A DNA stretch of 64,000 nucleotides from Ichthyophis bannanicus (lineage: Eukaryota; Chordata; Amphibia; Gymnophiona; Ichthyophiidae): NCBI GenBank assembly GCA_033557465.1, contig CM066033.1:1244665523-1244729522 (forward strand), written 5' to 3'. This document shows, piece by piece, positions 1 to 9,834 of the stretch. Made by a program: the position numbers and the translations under genes. Position 1 is the stretch's first letter, and each line of letters starts with the position of its first letter. The notes under the pieces were generated by a model. The model had not been told where the DNA came from. It saw only the letters and a list, made by a program, of their open reading frames with translations, and made no database searches.

Positions 1-2
1 TC

Positions 3-408
3 TATGTGAAAAAGCAAGGTGGAACAGATTCTCAGGCGTTGTGCAACAAAGCCCTACATCTGTGGTCGTTTGCCATATGCCATCAGGTCCACCTACTAGC
101 GGTATATCTCCCTGGCAAACAAAATCTCCTTGCAGACAAACTCAGTTGAGTACTACTGCCACACGAGTGGTCTCTCCATGCGGATCAGACTGCTCGAATC
201 TTTCAGATCTGGGGAACCTCCGATATATATCTTGTTTGCAAGTCCTCAGAATGCCAAACTTTCCCGCTTCTCTTCCAGAATACCTGCTCAGAACAGTCAG
301 ACGATGGATGCTTTCTATCTCCACTGGGGTTAGGACTTCCTTTATGCCTACTCTCCCATTCCCCTTATCCCCAAGACTGTTTTCAAACTTCAGAGAGACG
401 GGGGCTAC
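3..408 (+). pseudogene. RNase H domain of DIRS-A (C-terminal part)
   Basis: In frame from base 3 the translation begins YVKKQGGTDSQALCNKAL and continues with VYLPGKQNLLADKLS, then a stop codon, then VLLPHEWSLHADQTARIFQIWGT. The same blocks occur in the better copy DIRS-D (FYVNKQGGTGS, LPGIQNLWADKLSR, LLPHEWSLHLDQ). In the family this domain degrades the RNA strand of the hybrid during reverse transcription; the NxxAD(K)LS block carries one of its catalytic Asp residues. The stop after ADKLS and a later frame change show decay. Confidence 0.8.
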
Positions 409-1620
409 ATGATTCTCATAGCCCTGTGCTGGCCACGTCAAATGTGGGTATCCACTGCTTCTATGTCTCTCTCAAGCCAAACCTCTGGAATTGGGATGTG
501 CTCTGGATCTCCTATCCTAGGAGAACAGGACGCTTCTGTACCCAAACCCCCAGTACTTACACCTGATGGCATGGCTGCTGAGAGCTTAGATCTCCAGGAT
601 ATCAACCTCTCCCAGCAGGTTAAAGATATCCTTTTGGCCTCAAGGAAACTTTCCACAAGGTGTGCTTACGCTTTTAAGTGGAGAAGGTTTTCAATCTGGT
701 GTTCAAAGAGGGAACTTGATCCTTTTTCCATTCCTGTGGAGGTGTTCCTTGAGTATCTCCTCCACCTTTCATCCTCTGAGCTCAAAACTAATTTGGTAAG
801 GGTCCACCTCAGTGCTATCGTGGCTTTCCACATGCCCTTTGATGGACAATCTGTCTCTTCTCAGCCGCTTGTAGCGTGCTTTATGAGGGGTCTACTCTTA
901 ACTAATCCTCCCATTAAGCCACCACCAGTGGCATGGGATCTCAATCTTGTCCTTGGACAACTCATGAAACCACCCTTTGAACCCCTAGCCACTACATCTG
1001 ATGTTTCTTTCTTGGAAAGTTATCTTCCTAATTGCCCTCACATCTGCAAGACACATCAGTGAGCTCCAGGCTTTAGTGGCTGACCCTCCTTATACACAGT
1101 TCCACCATGTTCCTTAGGACTCATCCTCATTTCATGCCAAAGGTGGTTTCGCCTTTTTCTTTTAAACCAGTTGGTTTACCTTCCTGTCTTCTTCCCTAGG
1201 TCTCATGCCTCTAGTGACAGAAAAAAGTCTACATACTCTGGATTGCAAACGTGCTTTATCCTTTTATCTTCAGAGAACTAGGCAGCACAGAAAGGCTTCA
1301 CAGCTTTTTGTTGTGTTTGATTCCAGTCACCTGGGTCTACTAGTTTCCAAAAGAACACGCTCTCCAAGTGGATTGCAGACTGTATATCTTTTACCTATGA
1401 GAGTAAGGGTCTTTCTCTTGAAGGTCATGTCACAGTACACAATGTGCGAGCAATGGCTGCCTCCATGCAAACCTACGCTCAGTGCCGATTGATGAAATTT
1501 GAAAAGTAGCAACCTGGTCCTCTGTCCACATCTTTGCTTGTACAGGGACTCCCATTGGGATGCCTTGTTTGGCCAGGCTGTTCTTCAGCATCTCTTTCAT
1601 ACTTAGAACAATGCCTACCT
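409..1620 (+). pseudogene. Tyrosine recombinase (integrase) of DIRS-A
   Basis: The first 217 codons are open and contain the DNA-binding-like N-terminal part (SRKLSTRCAYAFKWRRFSIWCSK, with EYLLHLSS and VRVHLSAI blocks) and the conserved RGLLLTNPPIKPPPVAWDLN segment. The catalytic half (TSARHISELQALVADPPYT, LHTLDCKRALSFYLQRT, the HNVRAMAAS box) follows in other frames, so at least two frameshifts are present. At the end, the position of the catalytic Tyr (HYCL in copy H) reads HIFACTGT, so the nucleophile appears lost. In DIRS elements this enzyme inserts a circular DNA intermediate without duplicating the target. Dead copy. Confidence 0.82.
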
Positions 1621-1736
1621 CCCCCCCCCCCGCCCCCCATTCTGGGTTTCGATACCAGAGATCATTGGGAGGAAGCATGACCCACTTAAGCCTGTGTGTC
1701 ACTGCTCTTTCTGGGGTCATCGCCAAGCTAGGGAGT

Positions 1737-1842
1737 CCCATATGTGAAGACTACATTCCTGCTTGTTCCTGGAGATAGTGTAGTTACTCACCTGTAACAG
1801 GTGATCTCCAGGAACAGCAGGAATTGTCGTCACAACCCACCC
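1737..1842. repeat. ICR of DIRS-A
   Basis: The segment from cccatatgtgaagac to tcctggagat is the reverse complement of a type I left ITR end. It runs directly into agtgtagttactcacctg..., the reverse complement of this copy's own right end (..gtgagtaactatgct). This head-to-head joining of both outer ends is the defining ICR of DIRS elements. Confidence 0.85.
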
Positions 1843-1860
1843 TCCTCCCCTAGGAGCTTT

Positions 1861-1893
1861 ATCTCTCTCTCTCTCTCTTTCTCTCTCCTTTTT
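1861..1893 (+). repeat. CT-rich tract between ICR and right ITR
   Basis: A (CT)n / pyrimidine tract lies just after the ICR. Similar tracts sit at the same place in copies D (30648-30680) and G (60577-60612), so the tract belongs to the type I element rather than being a chance microsatellite. Confidence 0.7.
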
Positions 1894-1917
1894 TCCTTTT
1901 ATCTCAGCTACAAACCC

Positions 1918-2106
1918 AACTGAGGAGGGAGAGTTGGAAAAGCGGGAAGGCAGCTACGCAGGTGCAGTGGTATGCTCCCAAAAGCTTTCCTATAGGATGC
2001 TGGAGAGCGTTCCCGCGCGGGCTCCGTCAGTGCCGACGTCACCCATATGTGAAGACTCAATTCCTGCTGTTCCCGGAGGTCACCTGTTAAGGTGAGTAAC
2101 TATGCT
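1918..2106. repeat. Right inverted terminal repeat of DIRS-A
   Basis: It runs from aactgaggagggagag through ggctccgtcagtgccgacg and acccatatgtgaagac to gtgagtaactatgct. Its reverse complement matches the left ITRs of copies C, D and G and adds about 27 bp at the outer end, as in the other type I copies. Confidence 0.85.
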
Positions 2107-2462
2107 TTATCAGTCAGAATGAGAGCTCCTTCATCCCATTCTCAAATTGTTAGCCCTCATAGCATGGAAATTGCGTAGCATTTAGTTTCCAGCCTGAGGT
2201 TTCCAACACCTATTCAAAACATGTCTGTAGCTACAAGGGAACCATCTATCAGACATTTACCTACACCTTTAAGTGGAAGAAGTTTGCCATGTGGTCTTTC
2301 ATGAATGGGCATGTCACCAATGGGGAAAGTTCAAATGATGGCCCCCTTGCAAATGTGCTTAGGTCCCCTCATAACTAGGGCTGTGGCCACAAAAGGAGGA
2401 CAGAGAACACTTTTCCCCTCCTCTTCCCTCTCCCCCCACCCCCCCAAACTGAGAAAACTAAT
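2107..2462 (+). pseudogene. Unassigned stretch with a possible ancient recombinase remnant
   Basis: Near 2250-2310 one frame reads TYTFKWKKFAMWSFMNGH, resembling the recombinase block SYAFKWKRFTIWCSKRG of DIRS-D. The rest shows no recognisable coding or repeat signal. It could be an older DIRS copy; the match is short and weak. Confidence 0.35.
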
Positions 2463-2748
2463 TGCAGCAGAAAACTTCACACTTACTTTCAAAGACGTTT
2501 TGCTATGCTGTACCGCACTATTCTGCTACTTTTTTAACTTTGTAAAGCGCTGCTCTGTGACAGCCAAAGGCCAGGAAAGCATTTCTTATTAAGGGGCTAA
2601 AGTCTTGCATATCATGAGACTTTGGCCCGTCAATAGGAAATGCTTTCCCAGTCTTCCGGCTTCTGCGGAGCATCACTTTACTAAGAAAAAAAAAAAAAGC
2701 AATGGCATGGTGCAACTAATTTCTTCGAAAGTGTGACGTTTGCTGCGG
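2463..2748. mobile_element. Foldback / MITE-like imperfect palindrome
   Basis: The inner arms (ggaaagcatttcttatt at about 2574 and aataggaaatgctttcc at about 2631) pair almost perfectly around a small loop near 2607. Pairing continues outward imperfectly to gcagcag...cacactt on the left and gtgtgacg...gctgc on the right. No protein frame is supported. I could not fix target duplications. This looks like a short non-autonomous DNA element. Confidence 0.6.
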
Positions 2749-3138
2749 CTGTATTGGGATTGCTGAGCCCTCTTCTTGGCTGGCCCTCCCTCTGCATTGT
2801 GGGGGCTGCTTGGGCAGTATTTACGCCACTGCACGACAGCCTTCATTGTCCTCCTGACATTGCAATATTTATACCATCTGTTTGTGCACGTCTTCCACTC
2901 AGCTTATCATGCTTTAGTTGATAATTTCTAGATTCATGAAGGGTCATCTTCATGTCAGACCTGCATTACAGAAGCCTCCTCAGCATCATCTTTACATCTC
3001 TAATGAAGCCATCATTTGAGCCAATGGAATCTGCTTCTCTCAGACATGTTAAATGGAAAGTGTTCTTTTTAGTATTGCTTACTACCTGCTAGAAGAATGT
3101 GAACTTAATTTTAGTTATCTATGAAGTATATATTAATT
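2749..3138. other. No recognisable feature
   Basis: I see neither a repeat family nor a coding frame I can support in this stretch between the foldback and the DIRS-B left end. Confidence 0.5.
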
Positions 3139-3300
3139 TTCTCCAGGAACAAGCAGGAAGTCAGTCCTCACAAATGGGTGATGTCAGCGCCAATGGAGCC
3201 CGCATGGAAGCATCTTCCCAGATTTCAAAGAAAGCCTTTGGGAGACGCACCACGCATGCGTAGTCTCCTTCCTGCCCAAGGGTGCCTTAGTCTCCTTTTT
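3139..3300. repeat. Left ITR of DIRS-B (type II)
   Basis: Begins ttctccaggaacaagcagg, continues with agtcagtcctcacaaatggg and ends near the cccaagggtgcc block. It is complementary to 20170-20346. Confidence 0.83.
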
Positions 3301-3529
3301 TCCACGGAGCCCAATGGACATCTGTCCCGTTTCCCTGAAAAAGTGTCTGTCTCTTGTCTTAAAATTTTTCCTTTCTGGTACACCTACCGGTGCCTCTTAG
3401 CTTGCCTCTGTGTTGCTCTTTGGGTTCGTTTTTTGTTTTTTCTTGAGCTGTCCCTCAACCAGTGCTTCGTACCCTTTTTGGCCGGTAGGCCTCGGACCCT
3501 CACCCGGGTTCAAGGACCTGTTTTTTCCC

Positions 3530-5545
3530 ATGGCATCCAGTGGCTTCAAGAAACGTGATAGGTGTAGTTAGAAGATGTCCCTCACTGACCCACATGACTG
3601 CTGCCTCCATTGCCTCGAGCTGGACCACGACAACTCGTATTGCAACCTTTGCAAGTCCATGTCTGCAAGTGCCATCAAGAGCCACCAGCTGCAGCAAGGA
3701 CAGTTCTTCCATAGATCCAACTTTGTTCCGGAGTCCCCAGTGATGCTACGTTCCAGGGCACCCTCCGGTATCTCTGTGCCCCGCAGTGCCCGGGCTGCCT
3801 CTGAGTCCTGTGGCCACAGCTTCTCAGGAACTCCCCGGAGATGGAACGCAAGAAAAGCTTGAAGTCCTCGAAGGCAGCCTTGGAGGATGGGTCAGGAATG
3901 TTGGTAAATCTCACAGTCCCTGGCATGTCGGAGGGGTCTGAGTGGGAGTGGCCTCACAAGCTGCCCTGTAAGGAGGAGTCAGCATCAGGCGACTGACCCC
4001 TGAGGCCATCCTAGTTGAGGACTTTGCCTCGACAGAACAGACTCTGCCCGAAGCCATCAGCACCCACACCGAAAGCTGCAGAGCCATCTGGCATGGAGTC
4101 CAGAATGGCCGCCTTGGAGCACAGTATCGCTGCCTTCCTGACACAGCAGCAGATGTTGATGTCCGGTTCCTCTGGTTCATCCGCCCCGACGACTGAACCC
4201 TCGATCTTGAAGGCTTCCCCGGTCGTCGAGCCGATCCATGAATGCCACCCGCCTCAAGAGACCCATTGGCATCAGATGAGGTCCCGGTCTCATTCATTTG
4301 GATATTGGTCCTCCCTGGCAAGTGCATGCATCTCTGACCTCTGGTTCCCTGGGGGCCATGGGCCTTCAGGCTGGGGGCCTGACCACGGGAGCCGCGGAGC
4401 CTTGGATTCTTCCTCTGACTTGGAGTCGGAATAGGAGACAGAGGACGAGGTGTCCACAGACACCCGGCGACACCGAGACGTGCCCTCAGACCTGTTTCCA
4501 CTGGTGTCCTAGCGCCAAGCCCCTCAAGGATGTTGCCTTCCTTGACTTTGTGTGGGATATGGCAAAGGCGCTCGCATTTGAGGCAGAGGACCTCCATATG
4601 GAGGAACTGGAGATCCTCCAGTATGAGGCCCCTCCGAAGGAGGCTCTGATGGTGCCTGTTCCTCTGATCCTTGAGCGCCGCCTCCTCCGTATGTGGGAAA
4701 CACCGGCGTCAATTCCTATTGACCGCTTTGATTGAAGAATAAGGCAGTATACAAAACTGTCTAAATATTGTGAGCAGACTGCTTGACACCATGTACAGAG
4801 TCCACTGCAGCCCAGGGTTTGAGAAAGCCCAGCTCCCTTACAATTCTGTGGTGGTTGAGTTGGCAATGCGGTGACTTAAGAGCCAAAAGACTCATTCATT
4901 GGTTGCCCCTGGGTAGGGAGGTCTGGACCTTGGACACCTTCAGCCAAAAATGCTACCAGTGCTCGATACTGGTTTGAGTCCAGTCCTACCAGTTGTACAT
5001 CGGCCTGTATCTAAAGGAACTGGTGAGAGAGCTTGCCGGTTTCTCTGCAGGCCTCGATGGGGAACTTCTTCAGTGGGTTCAAGTCACTGGCCTCTGCAGT
5101 CGAGGAATGCTCGAAGTTCCTGTCTCAAGCAGCATACGATGACTTTTGAATCATCAGCCAGAGAGGACGCTAAGGGCATTGGGGCCCAAAACCAGGTGTG
5201 ACTGCAGTCGTCTGACCTTGAGCAGTGGGTCCAGGACAAATTCATTGCTGTCCCTTGCACCGGAGAGAACATCTTTGGAAAGCCCATGTCAGAAAAGACC
5301 GCTGAAATAGAGACTGCGTTGCTGACCAGGCCCAGATTCTCATAAAAGACCTCAATGCACCCTCGTAAAAAGGCCCCGGGGAAGAAGCCTTCCTTCCCAA
5401 GTAGGAAGGGGGGTCTTTGGCAATACACCACAGTACCAGGCCTTCTCTGCCCCATAGCAGGGGAACAGTCCAAGGGGCAAGGGCATGGCCCCTGCAAGCC
5501 TAAGACCCAGGCACCGGCCTCATCCCAGCCTGGAGGGAGTTTTTG
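3530..5545 (+). pseudogene. Gag-like ORF1 of DIRS-B (degenerate)
   Basis: ATG at 3530 starts MASSGFKKRDRCS then a stop, followed in the same frame by MSLTDPHDCCLHCLELDHDNSYCNLC, a decayed version of the N-terminal Cys/His cluster seen intact in copies D and G. Around 4541-4718 a second conserved block appears (FLDFVWDMAKAL, EILQYEAPPKEAL, LLRMWETPAS), then LDTMYRVHCSPGFEKAQLP after a short insertion. Homology to the capsid-like C-terminal part continues with stops to about 5545. The family role would be RNA packaging or particle formation; that is inferred from position, not shown. Many stops and shifts. Confidence 0.72.
4719..4768 (+). mobile_element. 50-bp LINE-tail-only insertion in the DIRS-B gag
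   Basis: The stretch starting gaccgctttgattgaag and containing aaggcagtatacaaaa matches the tail at 14968-15005 (aaccgctttgattgaagg...). It interrupts the gag block that reads VSMCLDTMYKV in copy F. It is therefore an extremely short 5'-truncated LINE or SINE insertion consisting of the 3' hairpin only. Confidence 0.65.
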
Positions 5546-6311
5546 ACTCCTTGGGTGCGGCCTCCTCTCCCCCAGGAGGCCCTCAACAGCCCAAAGGGGG
5601 GGCATCTGGCCCTGTTTGCCAACAGGTGGTCCCCCATCACCATAGACTCCTAGGTTCTGCAAGTAGTCAAGGAGGGATACCTTCTCCACCTAAAACAGGC
5701 ACCACCCTCATTCTTCCCAGGAGAACCTGTAAGGCCTCTCCACCAGATTGTGCTCCTCACCGAGCTCGCAGGCCTACTCGTGGACAAGACATCTTTGAGG
5801 CAAAGGCTTTTACTCCAGATATTTCCTTGTTCCCAAATGAACAGGGGGCCTCGGGCCCATCCTGGACCTACGGGACTTGAACAGATTTATGGTGAGGGAG
5901 AAGTTTAAGATGCTTTCCCTTGGAACCCTGCTGCCTTACAGTGGTGTGCAAAAGTCTGGAATCACTTGTGAGTTTTGTGTTTTTTGTACTTTCTAATTTT
6001 TTTTAAAAATTTTGTTAGCCCAGCATATTCATCTTTCTACCATGTTAAAAGTGATACATTTGGCTATTAGAGTTGACTGTTTTGCATCCCTTGTTTCCAA
6101 TTTAAATACTTTACAGACACTGGGAGATAGCTACTGCGATTTTTGTGGATCCTGCGTCAAAACTGGATCGAGATTATCCAATATGCACACGTTATTTCTG
6201 ACCAATCAGGAGGCTGGTTTCACTAAACAATCACAATGCAGATATCTAGCCAACAGTGCAGCTATAAAAACGCGCGTAATTTTTGAATTTCATACGCTTT
6301 CTGGATCGACC

Positions 6312-7768
6312 ATGAAGATGACTCGGACCCTGACGTTGGAGGAGCGTGTTCGTGTGTCCTTTATGAGCGAGGAAGGATTTTCAAGCCTTCAGATAGCCAG
6401 GAAAGTTGGCTGCAGTCAGAGCGCTGCTGTTAAGATTGTACAGAAGAAGAAAGAAACGGGTTCAGAGATGGACAAGCCTCGTTCAGGTCGTCCACGTGCA
6501 TCATCACGCCAGGACCGCGCACTACGACGCATTTCACTGACTAATCGCAAGTTGACCTCTCCTCAGCTACTTCGAGAGTGGTCAGACAAGAGTGAGGTCA
6601 GTGTCAGCTCATCAACAGTTCGTCCCCGGTGCCTGCAGTTTGGTTTCTGGGGCTGCAAAGCACGGAATAAGCCACTGATGACTGACATACAAAGGCGCAA
6701 CCGGATCGTGTGGGCGAGAAAGCACTCAACCTGGTCGACTGAAATGTGGGAAAAGGTGCTATTCAGCGATGAAAGCACCTTCGGAGGGGAGATATGATAG
6801 AAGTCTATAAATTAATGAACGGAGTGGAACGGGTAAACATAGATCGATTTGTTTACATTATCAGAATATAGAAAGACTAGGGGACATGCAATGAAGCTAC
6901 AGGGTAAACTATTTAAGACTAATAAAAGAAAATATTTTTTCACTCAACGTGTAATCAAACTCTGGAATTTGTTACCGGAGGATGTAGTAAAGGCTGTTAG
7001 TGTAGCTGGGCTTAAAAAAGGTTTGGACAAGTTCCTAGAGGAAAGGTCCATAAACCATTATTAAGAAGGGACCCAGGATATCAGTGCTTGACCCAGTACA
7101 AGCATTGTGGAACCTGTGTCTTTTTGGGAAACTGCTAGGTACGTATGACCTAGATTGGCCACTGTTGGAAACAGGATACTGGGCTTGATGGACCTTGGTC
7201 TGACCCAGTATGGCATATCTTATGTTCTGCCTGTTTGGTAACAGGCCCACACCTATGTGAGGAGATTTCCTGGAGATGAATTCAAGCCTGAGTGTCTCAA
7301 CCTCACTGTGAAGCATCCGTTGAAGGTCATGGTCTGGGGCTGCATGGCTGCCAGTGGCGTTGGACATCGTCACATCATCGATTGAATGGTCAACGGGGCC
7401 AAGTACATCACCATACTGCAAAAGTGCATGGTGCACACCAGCTGTTTCCTGGCCAGTTCCTGTTCCAAGATGACAATGCACCCTGCCATCGCTCCAGACA
7501 GGTGATCAGCTGGAAGCAGTGGAACAACATCAAGTCAATGGACTGGCCTGCCCAGTCTCCAGATCTGAATCCAATCGAGAACCTGTGGCACAAGGTGGCC
7601 TTGGAAATATCCAAGAGGCATCTGACATCAAAGCATGAGCTGATTGAGTCACTCATTATAGCTTGGAACCGCGTTGTCACCAACGATCACCTTGTCAGAC
7701 TGGTTCATTCAATGCCGACAAGGTGCAGTCAGGTGATCAAGAACAAAGGGTGGCCCATCAAATACTGA
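6312..7768 (+). pseudogene. Tc1-like DD34E transposase, interrupted
   Basis: ATG at 6312 starts MKMTRTLTLEERVRVSF. The helix-turn-helix region has SSLQIARKVGCSQSAAVKI, followed by the GRPR hook (PRSGRPRASSRQD) and a second DNA-binding part. The first catalytic Asp is in LFSDEST just before the CR1 insertion. After it, NRPTP...VMVWGCMAASG continues to a TGA (IID then stop), then a frameshift leads to FQDDNAPCHRS and DWPAQSPDLNPIENLW, which gives 34 residues between the second Asp and the Glu. The C-terminus ends NKGWPIKY at 7768. The protein would cut and paste the element at TA sites; this copy cannot because of the insertion, a stop and a frameshift. Confidence 0.88.
6784..7228 (+). mobile_element. 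CR1 LINE 3' end inserted in the Tc1 transposase
   Basis: It starts in the CR1 block for [14 protein letters not shown]. It carries the reverse transcriptase C-terminus [18 protein letters not shown] and [20 protein letters not shown] followed by a stop, and the CR1 3' UTR ending ggtctgacccagtatggc and tatgttct. It is a typical 5'-truncated CR1 and the third level of nesting here (CR1 in Tc1 in DIRS). No clear target duplication is visible. Confidence 0.88.
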
Positions 7769-8745
7769 GCCATCACTGACACACAAAAACGGCCTTTTTC
7801 AAGGCCACATACATTAATTTGAAGGAAACCTGGTGTGCGTCCATAATATTTTAAAGCATACTTACAATAATATATTGTTGGCCAATGATGTACATTACGC
7901 GATTTTCACAGAAAATCTATCAACAGGACAACTATGGGGAACAAACTCAGAAAATAAGGGCCAAACCAATACTAAAAGTTGACCCTAATAGTCAAATCTA
8001 TCACTTATCATGAGATACACAGAAAAAGCCACTGGGAGGAAAAAGAAATAAAGATATAAGGTCACAAAGTTGAAAAAACGTCAAATTTACAAGTGATTCC
8101 AGACTTTTGCACACCACTGTACCTCCAGCAGGGAATCTGGCTATGCTCCTTAGTCCTGAAGGATGCTTATACACACATTTTGATCCACCCCAACCACCGA
8201 CAATATCTCCGGTTCTTGATGGGAGGAAGTCACTACTAGTACAGGGTGCTACACTTTGGGCTGGCATCATTGCCAAGGCTCTTCATTAAGTGCCTAGTCA
8301 TGGTTGCAGCCCACCTTAGTCTCCAAGGGGCCTTAGTCTCTCCCTTCCTGGACTACTGGTTCATAATAGGAGGCAAAGCTGCAGAGGTTCAGCATGCCAC
8401 CGAGCGCGCCATCCACGTCCTGCAGCATCTGGGGTTCATCGTCAACTACCTCAAGTCCCACCTCTCTCTGGCACAGTGCCTGGAGTTCATAGGGGCTCAA
8501 CTGGACACTCTCCAGGCCAAGGCCCCCACCCCCCCAGAGAGGACAGAGCGCCTTAGGGTGCTAGCTGCAGAAATGCAACACCGCCGATTGGTGCCTGCTC
8601 GCCTTCTCATGTGCCTACTGGGCCACATGGCCTCCATGGTCCACATAACCCCATACAACTGCCTGCATTTAGGACAGCTCAGTGGTGCCTCTGCTCCCAG
8701 TAGATACAAGCCACGGACAGACTTCAGGACAGGGTAAAGGTGACC

Positions 8746-9457
8746 TGGCAACTGGTGGACTCCCTCCACTGGTGGCAGATCCCGTGCCACCTTCAGGCCG
8801 TGATGCCCTTCCAGGCATCCACCCCACCCTCTCAGAGTATGGGGAGCTCATTGCAAGGACCTTCATAATCAAGGCACGTGGTCCCAGACAAAGTGCCAGT
8901 TGCAGATCAACCTAGAACTCCAGGCAATATTTCTGGCCCTCAGAGCCTTTTGCCACCGTTTGCAGCACCAGTTGGTACTGGTCCAGATGGACAACCAGGT
9001 CGCAATGTTCTCTGTCAAGAAACAAGGGGGCAAGGGGTTTGTACTCCCTCTGCCAGGAAGCAGTAGCCCTCTCCTCATATGCGACATGCAACAGGATGCC
9101 CCTGCGGGTGTTCTACCTCCCAGATCTGGGCAACACCCTGGCGAACAGACTGAGCAGAGTCCTCTAGCTGCACAAGTGGCGCTTGGACTCCCGAGTGGCC
9201 TCCTGGCTTTTCCAACTCAGGGGCGTCCCCCTATTGGACCTCTTCACCAGCCCAGACAGCATGCAGTTGCCCTGCTTCTGCTCCCGCCAGCCACACCCAT
9301 TTTGGGAAGCGGCAGATGCGTTCCTCATCCCATCGATGGAAAGCCTCCTTTATGCTTTCCCACCAACACCACTAGTTGCTAAGACCCTCTTCAAAGTCCA
9401 GCATGATAGGGTATTGCTGATTCTGGTGGTCCCTCCCAGCGGCCCAGGCAACTCTGT
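8746..9457 (+). pseudogene. RNase H domain of DIRS-B
   Basis: From about 8900 the frame reads LELQAIFLALRAF and then LVQMDNQVAMFSVKKQGGKG, where better copies have the RNase H block VQTDNQVAMFYVNKQGG. Later blocks (HKWRLDSRVASWLF-like, RGVPLLDLFTSPDSMQL, YAFPPTPLVAKTLFKVQ) are spread over frames. The frame then runs straight into the left end of DIRS-C at 9458, producing a meaningless fusion. Confidence 0.75.
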
Positions 9458-9617
9458 ATCTCCAGGAACAAGCAGGAATAAGTCTTCACATATGGGTACG
9501 TCGGTACCGACGGAGCCTGCACGGGAATGCTCCCCAGCATCCAATCAGAAAGCTTTTGGGAGCATCCCTCGCGCCTGCGCGCTGACTTCCTGCCTTTCCC
9601 ACTGCCTCTCCTCAGTT
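9458..9617. repeat. Left ITR of DIRS-C (type I)
   Basis: Complementary to 18527-18712. It contains the perfect palindrome GTCGGTACCGAC at 9500-9511. Confidence 0.9.
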
Positions 9618-9834
9618 TTAGTTTTTCCACGGAGCCAACAGGACGTCGTCCTGTCACCGCAGAAACTTTTTTCTTTAAAATCCTTCTTTTCTTGTTTTCT
9701 TGTGGTCGCGGCTGTTTTTCCCGCCGATACCGGTACCGCCGGTGTTTTATTCTTTTCTTTTTCTAAAATTAGAGAGATTTTTCTCCTCAGTTTTTTTTTG
9801 TCTTAACTTTTTGGGCCTACCAGGCCTCTCCAAC

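Larger units (their letters stand above)
1..2106 (+). mobile_element. DIRS-A, 3' part of a type I DIRS retrotransposon
   Basis: The window opens inside the RNase H domain of a DIRS-like element and continues through the tyrosine recombinase, the internal complementary region and the right inverted terminal repeat, ending near GCT at 2106. The order RNase H - recombinase - ICR - ITR is that of DIRS-1-like elements. The reading frames carry stops and frameshifts, so the copy is inactive. The Gag and RT parts, if present, lie left of the window. Confidence 0.88.
5939..8119 (+). mobile_element. Tc1-like DNA transposon with internal CR1 insertion
   Basis: The two ends are 31-bp perfect inverted repeats beginning CAGTGGTGTGCAAAAGTCTG, flanked by TA on both sides (5937-5938 and 8120-8121), the standard target duplication of the Tc1/mariner superfamily. 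Without the CR1 piece at 6784-7228 the element is about 1.7 kb, normal for a Tc1-like element. It sits in the RT gene of DIRS-B. The perfect ends suggest a fairly recent insertion, yet the transposase gene is broken. Confidence 0.92.
5546..8745 (+). pseudogene. Reverse transcriptase of DIRS-B, split by a Tc1-like element
   Basis: The left part (to 5936) reads KEGYLLHLKQAPPSFFPGE, then YSRYFLVPK, a TGA, TGGLGPILDLRDLN and EKFKMLSLGTLLPY, ending exactly at the TA insertion target. The right part from 8122 continues LQQGIWLCSLVLKDAYTHILIHPN (motif A), FGLASLPRLFIKC (motif B region) and FLDYWF where better copies have the catalytic YLDDWL. So the active-site motif is mutated (second Asp to Tyr) besides the insertion and stop. 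The thumb continues VNYLKSHLSLAQCLEFIGAQLDT and LLGHMASMVH to about 8700. Confidence 0.82.

Noticed and set aside
3911..4597. 228-codon minus-strand frame
   Set aside because: Complement of the DIRS-B gag region; composition and position explain it as a shadow.
9183..9806. Fusion of RNase H with a novel C-terminus
   Set aside because: The frame crosses the border from DIRS-B into the left ITR of DIRS-C; an insertion artefact.
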